Below, in pieces: positions 51,838-55,982 of a stretch of DNA of 55,982 nucleotides. The translations under genes and the position numbers were made by a program. Numbering within the stretch: the first letter of the stretch is position 1; every line of letters starts with the position of its first letter. The stretch is from an uncultured bacterium (lineage in GTDB: Bacteria > Acidobacteriota > Thermoanaerobaculia > Multivoradales > J023). The stretch is taken from positions 1 to 55,982 of the forward strand of contig CALFAM010000104.1 in assembly GCA_937948815.1 (NCBI GenBank). The letters run 5' to 3'. The notes under the pieces are model-generated. The model searched no databases. It was not told the origin of the DNA and was given only the letters and a program-made list of their open reading frames with translations.

Positions 51838-52542
51838 CTACTGGAGCACGACCAGGACCACCCGCCGGTTGCGGGCGCGCTCCTCTCGGTTGCTGTTGCT
51901 GGCCACGGGCTCGGCCTCGCCGTACGAGATGACCGACATGCGGTGAAGGGGGAGGCCATGCGACCGGTTGAGCTCCCGGCGCACCGCTTGGGCGCGCTCT
52001 TCCCCGAGCTTCAGGTTGTAGTCGTCCGAGCCGGTGGCGTCGGTATGGCCCTGAATCTCGATGAACACGTTCTCGTTGGCATCCTTGAGCTGCGCGGCAA
52101 AGTCCGCGAGTGCCTGACGCGCCTCGTCGCCGAGGTCGGCGCGGTCGAAGCCGAAGCGAACCTTGTCGTCCGAGAGCACGGTTTCGAATAGCAGCTTGCC
52201 TTCTGCCAGCTTGCCGGCCTCGATCGCCCGGTCGAGGGCTTCGCGGGCAGTCTTCGACACGGTCGTGACCTTGCCGTCGACGGCGCCGATCGCTTCGTCT
52301 TGGCGCTCGAGGTCGCCATCGTGCTCGGAGAGCTTCTCTTGGTTGTTCTCGACCTGGCCTTCCAGGTCGTTCATGCGCTCGTTCGTGGTTTCGATCTCGC
52401 TGCGGACGAATTTCTTGGTCGCGCAGCCGGTGCTGGCCATCAGGGTGACGGCGGCGAGCAGGGCGATCACGCCGCGCGCGGCCAGACGGCGCAGCAGGAT
52501 GGGTCGCGTGCGAGCGGCTGACGAGAGAGTGGTCATGTTCAT
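51838..52542 (-). CDS. OmpA-family lipoprotein
   Basis: This 234-residue outer-membrane-anchored protein has a signal peptide ending in the lipobox LMASTGC, which places lipidated Cys at about residue 40. A coiled-coil region (about 50-105, ERMNDLEGQVENNQEKLSEH) precedes the OmpA C-terminal peptidoglycan-binding domain (about 115-234) with VFIEIQGHTDATGSDDYNLKLG and SYGEAEPVASNSNREERARNRR. It would tether the outer membrane to the cell wall. The ATG overlaps the stop of the VWA gene upstream in an ATGA arrangement and follows AGGAAGGA. The Lpp-like helical stretch before the OmpA domain matches proteins sometimes annotated as Pal-like. Confidence 0.9.
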   Translation of the reverse strand: MNMTTLSSAARTRPILLRRLAARGVIALLAAVTLMASTGCATKKFVRSEIETTNERMNDLEGQVENNQEKLSEHDGDLERQDEAIGAVDGKVTTVSKTAREALDRAIEAGKLAEGKLLFETVLSDDKVRFGFDRADLGDEARQALADFAAQLKDANENVFIEIQGHTDATGSDDYNLKLGEERAQAVRRELNRSHGLPLHRMSVISYGEAEPVASNSNREERARNRRVVLVVLQ

Positions 52543-53579
52543 GGTCCTTCCTCAGGAGTGCGGGCGTTGGGCGCCCGGCGGTTGGTCAACGTAGCGCCAC
52601 CGTGAAAGGTCGCACGGTGGGTGATCACAATCGGCGTTCGGGGGGAAGTCACCTCGACTCGCAGCCGATGATCGGCCTTGGCCCCTTCGGTGGCGACTCG
52701 GAACCCCAAAACGTACTGGTGACGAAGCTCTGCGGCAATCTGGTGGCATGCCTCTCGGACCGCCTCGGCGGATGGCTCGAGGACGAAGAAGCCTCCCCCG
52801 CTCGTCGTGGCGAGGGTCTCGAGCAAGGCGCGATTGGACGTCGGGTCTTGCTGGCGCTTTCGCTTCTTGCTGCGCGCGGCGGTGGCATCCAATGCCAAGA
52901 CGTAGACCGGCAGCTGTGCCCGCCTGACCATCTCTCTCGCGCGGCCGGCCGAGAGTGTACTGGCATTGTCGGCGCCGTCGGTGAGCAAGATGGCGGCCCG
53001 CCGCTTGTGGCGCCCGGCGAGGCTGATTTCCGGCAGCCAGCCGACCGCGTCGTGGAGCGCCGTTCGGCCGTATCCCTGCCACCCGGCTGCAGCCTCGCGC
53101 GCCGCCGCTCCGTCGTCGGTGAACGGCACGTCGACCGAGAGCTTGCCCGAACCGAACGTGGCGATGGCGATCTCGTCGGCGGGGCGGAGGGTATCGGTGA
53201 AGCAGCCGAGGGCGGCGCGTGCGGCGGCCATCTTGCCGCCGATCTCCATGCTGCCGGACAGATCCTGCAGATGGACCAGGCTGATCGGTGCTGCGGCTTC
53301 GGCGTCGAAGGACTCGAAGGCCTGGTAGCGGTCGTCCACGATCAGCCGAAAGTCGCGGGCGCGAAGGTCGGTCACGAAGGCCTTGTGGCGATCTCGCACG
53401 GTCACGGGTACCAACACCCAGGCCACCGACGTTTCGTCCCCGAAGGTCATCACGGGCGCGGGCGGGGCCGAAGCCGCCGGTGCCTGCGCTGGGGCCGCGC
53501 TCGCCCACACGATCACGACTCCGGCAGCCAAAGCGGCTGCGCGCGCAGGGGGCTTGCGGATGGTGTGGCGACCTCGCAT
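52539..53579 (-). CDS. Secreted VWA-domain protein
   Basis: This 346-residue exported protein has a signal peptide at 1-33 (VIVWASAAPAQAP). An N-terminal beta module (VLVPVTVRDRHKAFVTDL, then FRLIVDDRYQAF) is typical of acidobacterial VWFA-related proteins. The von Willebrand A domain (about 105-300) has an intact metal site QDLSGSMEIGG, TALHDAVGWL and LLTDGADN. ATG 53579 is chosen because it begins the signal peptide and lies 6 bases after a -10 element. The frame stays open to 53855 but without protein-like content. It is the first gene of a minus-strand series with the OmpA lipoprotein (ATGA overlap). Its role may be in envelope assembly, but this is inferred only from linkage. Confidence 0.88.
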   Translation of the reverse strand: MRGRHTIRKPPARAAALAAGVVIVWASAAPAQAPAASAPPAPVMTFGDETSVAWVLVPVTVRDRHKAFVTDLRARDFRLIVDDRYQAFESFDAEAAAPISLVHLQDLSGSMEIGGKMAAARAALGCFTDTLRPADEIAIATFGSGKLSVDVPFTDDGAAAREAAAGWQGYGRTALHDAVGWLPEISLAGRHKRRAAILLTDGADNASTLSAGRAREMVRRAQLPVYVLALDATAARSKKRKRQQDPTSNRALLETLATTSGGGFFVLEPSAEAVREACHQIAAELRHQYVLGFRVATEGAKADHRLRVEVTSPRTPIVITHRATFHGGATLTNRRAPNARTPEEGP

Positions 53580-53585
53580 TCGAGA

Positions 53586-53594
53586 ATTATAGCA
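53586..53594 (-). promoter_or_regulatory. Extended -10 promoter directly before a start codon
   Basis: On the minus strand TGCTATAAT (53594-53586) is a perfect extended -10. Six bases separate it from the ATG at 53579, so transcription would begin at the start codon. No good -35 is present, which the extended -10 could compensate for. Confidence 0.55.
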
Positions 53595-53811
53595 ATGTAG
53601 CTTTGGGTGCGGTGACGGGTCGATCGGTGGGTATAATTTCTGGGCTGTATACAATGTTCTTCGATGTGTCGTCAATTCGTCTGGGGTGCGGCATGTCGAG
53701 GCGCAACGACCGCGCTGCGAATGCGGCGCCGATCGTGTCACGTCTTCGATCTGCGCGATCGGCAGGAGGTTTTTGTGCGCGTCTAGTGCATCAGAGCGAT
53801 ACTGTTGAACC

Positions 53812-54150
53812 ATGAGCGAGCCACCTAGAATCGATATCCGCAACCTGTCGATCAAGTGCGGGCGATGCGATACCTACCAGACGCTCGGTCATTTCGGCCG
53901 TCGTGATGGGTGGAATGTCTACACCTACGAGTGCGAGAACGATCGCTGTGACCCGGACGCGACCCGAACCCTTCTCGAGGTGCCCGAGGCGCTCGATGCC
54001 TTTGCTCGCCGGGACCCTGCCTGGCGCGGAGGCCGGCGCCATGCGGGCGGTGAGGGCGAGGAAGACGGGGAGTCGGACAGCGCGGCGGGCGGTGAGTCCG
54101 GCGGCGATCTCCAGGTGTTCGAATACGACCCCTTCACAGCCGAAGACTAG
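53812..54150 (+). CDS. Small zinc-ribbon-like protein of unknown function
   Basis: A 112-residue soluble protein. CGRC at about residues 16-19 and CENDRC at about 41-46 give two Cys pairs spaced like a zinc ribbon (CxxC...CxxxxC) in a compact N-terminal half. The C-terminal half is acidic and low-complexity (GGEGEEDGESDSAAGGESGG). It has no signal peptide. It is transcribed divergently from the VWA gene across an AT-richer intergenic region (53580-53811) that contains a plus-strand TATAAT (53632-53637) without a good -35. Function is unknown; a nucleic-acid or protein adaptor is possible. Confidence 0.6.
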   Translation: MSEPPRIDIRNLSIKCGRCDTYQTLGHFGRRDGWNVYTYECENDRCDPDATRTLLEVPEALDAFARRDPAWRGGRRHAGGEGEEDGESDSAAGGESGGDLQVFEYDPFTAED

Positions 54151-54291
54151 CGCCGCGGTGCGCTCTTCGTCAGGCTTGGGCAGCGTTGGGCGAAGGTCTG
54201 GCCCAAGCTGTGCTACCGTCCCCGGACGATCGGCGCGCGAAGAGGATCCCAGTACCTCGGATCGTACGGGTACAGCTTCGCTCGATGCATG

Positions 54292-54319
54292 ATCGTCTCG
54301 GATACATCGTCTCGGATAC
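54292..54319 (+). promoter_or_regulatory. Exact 14-bp tandem repeat upstream of the GAPDH gene
   Basis: ATCGTCTCGGATAC occurs twice without a gap (54292-54305 and 54306-54319), about 110 bases upstream of the GAPDH start. The shared core CTCGGAT also occurs at 54256-54262. Tandem direct repeats of this size in a leader commonly bind a regulator. Confidence 0.5.
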
Positions 54320-54428
54320 GCTGTCCGAAACAGACACGACGGTGGCGCAGAGCGGACGGCGCCACCTCATCGCCATTCTTTCTGACCCTGCCTGAGGATC
54401 GCGTCCGCGCGATCGATCGAGGAGAGCC

Positions 54429-55496
54429 ATGTCGACCGTTGTCCACATCATCGGAACTGGCACCATCGGCGAGCCGCTCATCGGCCTGCTGACTGATTTT
54501 CGTGAGCATCTCGGTATTGACGAGGTGACGTTTCACAAGCGGACGCCGCTGGCGAGTGACCGGGCCAAGATCGAGCATCTGATGGTCCGGGGAGCGCGTC
54601 TGGCGACGGACCGCGAACGCGTCCAGGATTTCGAAGCCCTCGGCCACAAGGTGACCTACACCTCCGAAGAAGCGCTCCAGCGTGCCACCGTGGTCATCGA
54701 CTGCACACCGGCCGGAAACGAAAACAAGGCAGCGCACTACCTCGCTCCCGAGCTCGGCCACATCAAGGGCTTCCTCGCCCAGGGCAGCGAGTTCGACTTC
54801 GGCAAGCCGTATGCCCGCGGCGTGAACGAAGAAGCCCTCGATGCGGAGCATGACCGGTTCTTGCAGGTCGTCTCCTGCAACACGCACAACATCACCACCT
54901 TGGTGAAGACCTTGGCAAGCGAGGATGGCTCCTTCTTCCTTGATGGCGCAAACTTCGTCTGTATGCGTCGCGCCAACGACATTACCCAGGCGAGCGGCTT
55001 CATTCCGGCGCCCAATGTCGGCAAGCACGAAGATCCGCAATTCGGCACCCATCATGCGCACGACGCGCACCACCTCTTCGAGACCCTCGGCCAGGATCTG
55101 AACCTCTTCTCGAGCGCGGTCAAGCTCAATACCCAGTACATGCACTCGATCTGGTTCACGCTCCGTCTGAACCGCGACACGACGCTGGATGAAGTGAAGT
55201 CGCGGCTCCATGCCAGCCCATGGGTGGCCGTGACCGACAAGCGCCAGGCCAACCTGATCTTCAGCTTCGGGCGCGATCACGGGTACTACGGACGCATCCT
55301 GTCGCAGACCGTGGTCGTCGAGCCGACGTTGCTGGTACGCAACAAGCGTGAGATCTACGGATTCTGCTTTACTCCCCAGGACGGCAACTCGCTGCTGTCC
55401 TCGGTGGCCGGTGCGCTGTGGCGCATCGATCCGGACTGGGACAGCGTTCAGGAACGCCTGCAACCGCTCCAGCGCTGGGTCTACCAGGAGATCTAG
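54429..55496 (+). CDS. Type II (archaeal-type) glyceraldehyde-3-phosphate dehydrogenase
   Basis: This 355-residue cytoplasmic dehydrogenase belongs to the type II family first known from archaea. It has an N-terminal Rossmann motif (VHIIGTGTIGEPLIGLL) and VVIDCTPAGNENK, a type II landmark. The catalytic Cys150 lies in QVVSCNTHN. The rest follows the type II layout rather than the classical bacterial GapA. The ATG is preceded by GAGGAGAGCC. The enzyme oxidises glyceraldehyde-3-phosphate with NAD(P). Its proximity, on the opposite strand, to a microcompartment that releases this triose is notable but may be chance. An exact tandem repeat upstream suggests dedicated regulation. Confidence 0.78.
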   Translation: MSTVVHIIGTGTIGEPLIGLLTDFREHLGIDEVTFHKRTPLASDRAKIEHLMVRGARLATDRERVQDFEALGHKVTYTSEEALQRATVVIDCTPAGNENKAAHYLAPELGHIKGFLAQGSEFDFGKPYARGVNEEALDAEHDRFLQVVSCNTHNITTLVKTLASEDGSFFLDGANFVCMRRANDITQASGFIPAPNVGKHEDPQFGTHHAHDAHHLFETLGQDLNLFSSAVKLNTQYMHSIWFTLRLNRDTTLDEVKSRLHASPWVAVTDKRQANLIFSFGRDHGYYGRILSQTVVVEPTLLVRNKREIYGFCFTPQDGNSLLSSVAGALWRIDPDWDSVQERLQPLQRWVYQEI

Positions 55497-55565
55497 TGCA
55501 TCGCTACGACCGCTCGCTGGGCATGTGTGCCACGGACCTGACGTTGCGGACCGGAAGACGCTGAG

Positions 55566-55982
55566 ATGACCAAGCGCTCAGGCCGCCCTCCCGGTGGTTC
55601 TCGCCCGCTCGGCCCGGATCAGCCTCGCCCAAGGGAAGACAAACCGGCCGACCGTGATCGGCGGGATTCAGGTCCAGAAGAAGCCCGCGGTGGTCGCGAC
55701 CGAGACGACACACGTGGTGAGCACTTGGGTCGTGAGCCCCGGCGACGATCGGTAGGCGCTGGTCGTACGGATCGTCGTCCACCCGATCACCGCCCCTCCG
55801 ATCACCGTCCGAGTGAGGGACGATCAGGAGATCCACGCGATCGTCGTGGCCCGGGCGGCCCGCGTCCTGGCGGTCCACGTCCTGGCGGCTATCGGTCGGA
55901 CGGTCCGCCCCGTGATCGTCCCTATCGTCGGGACGGAGAAGGCGGTCGTCCCGATCGTCGCGACGATCGTGGTCCCCGGGAT
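55566..55982 (+). CDS. Arg/Gly-rich N-terminus of an unidentified protein (3' end outside window)
   Basis: An ATG at 55566 opens an uninterrupted frame of 139 codons to the window edge. The product is a disordered, highly charged tract with repeated DRRD, RGG, PGGPRPGG and DHRPSDHRPS units. Such RGG-like extensions are found on RNA-binding proteins, for example rRNA methyltransferases, pseudouridine synthases or RNA helicases, but the folded domain that would identify it lies beyond the window. It starts about 70 bases after the GAPDH stop and could be co-transcribed. Confidence 0.55.
   Translation, partial: MTKRSGRPPGGSRPLGPDQPRPREDKPADRDRRDSGPEEARGGRDRDDTRGEHLGREPRRRSVGAGRTDRRPPDHRPSDHRPSEGRSGDPRDRRGPGGPRPGGPRPGGYRSDGPPRDRPYRRDGEGGRPDRRDDRGPRD

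Noticed and set aside
53632..53655. TATAAT and TACAAT on the plus strand as the promoter of the zinc-ribbon gene
   Set aside because: Neither has a recognisable -35 at 16-18 bases and the leader would be about 150 bases, so it is not listed as a separate feature.

Overview
The window is a GC-rich bacterial chromosome segment that most resembles an acidobacterium, possibly the Thermoanaerobaculia. The markers behind that inference are a CarboxypepD_reg-type TonB-dependent receptor, an ADOP-type orphan ABC permease, a VWFA-related acidobacterial secreted protein, secreted proteins with a characteristic C-terminal beta domain, and FHA/AAA+ regulators. I recognised no rRNA, tRNA, CRISPR array, insertion sequence or prophage.

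Layout, 1-16.4 kb: two overlapping cytochrome P460 genes run divergently from an AraC regulator. They are followed by a TonB-dependent receptor, then a DinB-like protein with a three-subunit molybdenum hydroxylase (FeS, Mo and FAD subunits). Next come an unknown secreted protein, a metal-dependent cyclase, a Tiki-fold-like secreted protein and an acidobacterial VWFA-related protein. 16.4-28 kb holds an ADOP permease, glucokinase, a secreted beta-rich protein, an NCS1 transporter and a very large secreted nuclease with four lamin-tail domains. 28-34.7 kb holds two adjacent AAA+ regulators with an altered GAFTGA loop, a small ABM-like protein, a dual-specificity phosphatase, a V8-like serine protease and a GNAT enzyme.

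34.7-42.5 kb is the most accessory-looking part. It has a PixA/AidA-like protein, a reading frame broken at a C6 tract, and an 813-residue protein of unknown function built from two copies of a domain I do not recognise, with a nuclear-localisation-like basic cluster between them. Two paralogous astacin-type metalloproteases follow.

42.8-48.5 kb is a bacterial microcompartment locus on the minus strand. It encodes RpiB, DeoC, a CoA-acylating aldehyde dehydrogenase, one BMC-H, two BMC-T and three BMC-P shell proteins. The gene content fits the sugar-phosphate-utilising (SPU) class. The inferred route is a pentose phosphate cleaved by DeoC to acetaldehyde and glyceraldehyde-3-phosphate inside the shell, with acetaldehyde oxidised to acetyl-CoA. 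All three enzymes have N-terminal helices that look like encapsulation peptides. Upstream on the same strand are a SpoIID/LytB protein, a DnaC-like ATPase, an OmpA lipoprotein and a VWA protein. On the other strand are a zinc-ribbon protein, an archaeal-type (type II) GAPDH that could use the released glyceraldehyde-3-phosphate, and the start of an Arg/Gly-rich protein cut by the window end.

The observations most worth following are the microcompartment enzymes (a Cys cluster on DeoC, a changed catalytic position in RpiB), the duplicated-domain protein, the paired regulators without a canonical GAFTGA motif, and two genes that look as if they are transcribed without a leader.
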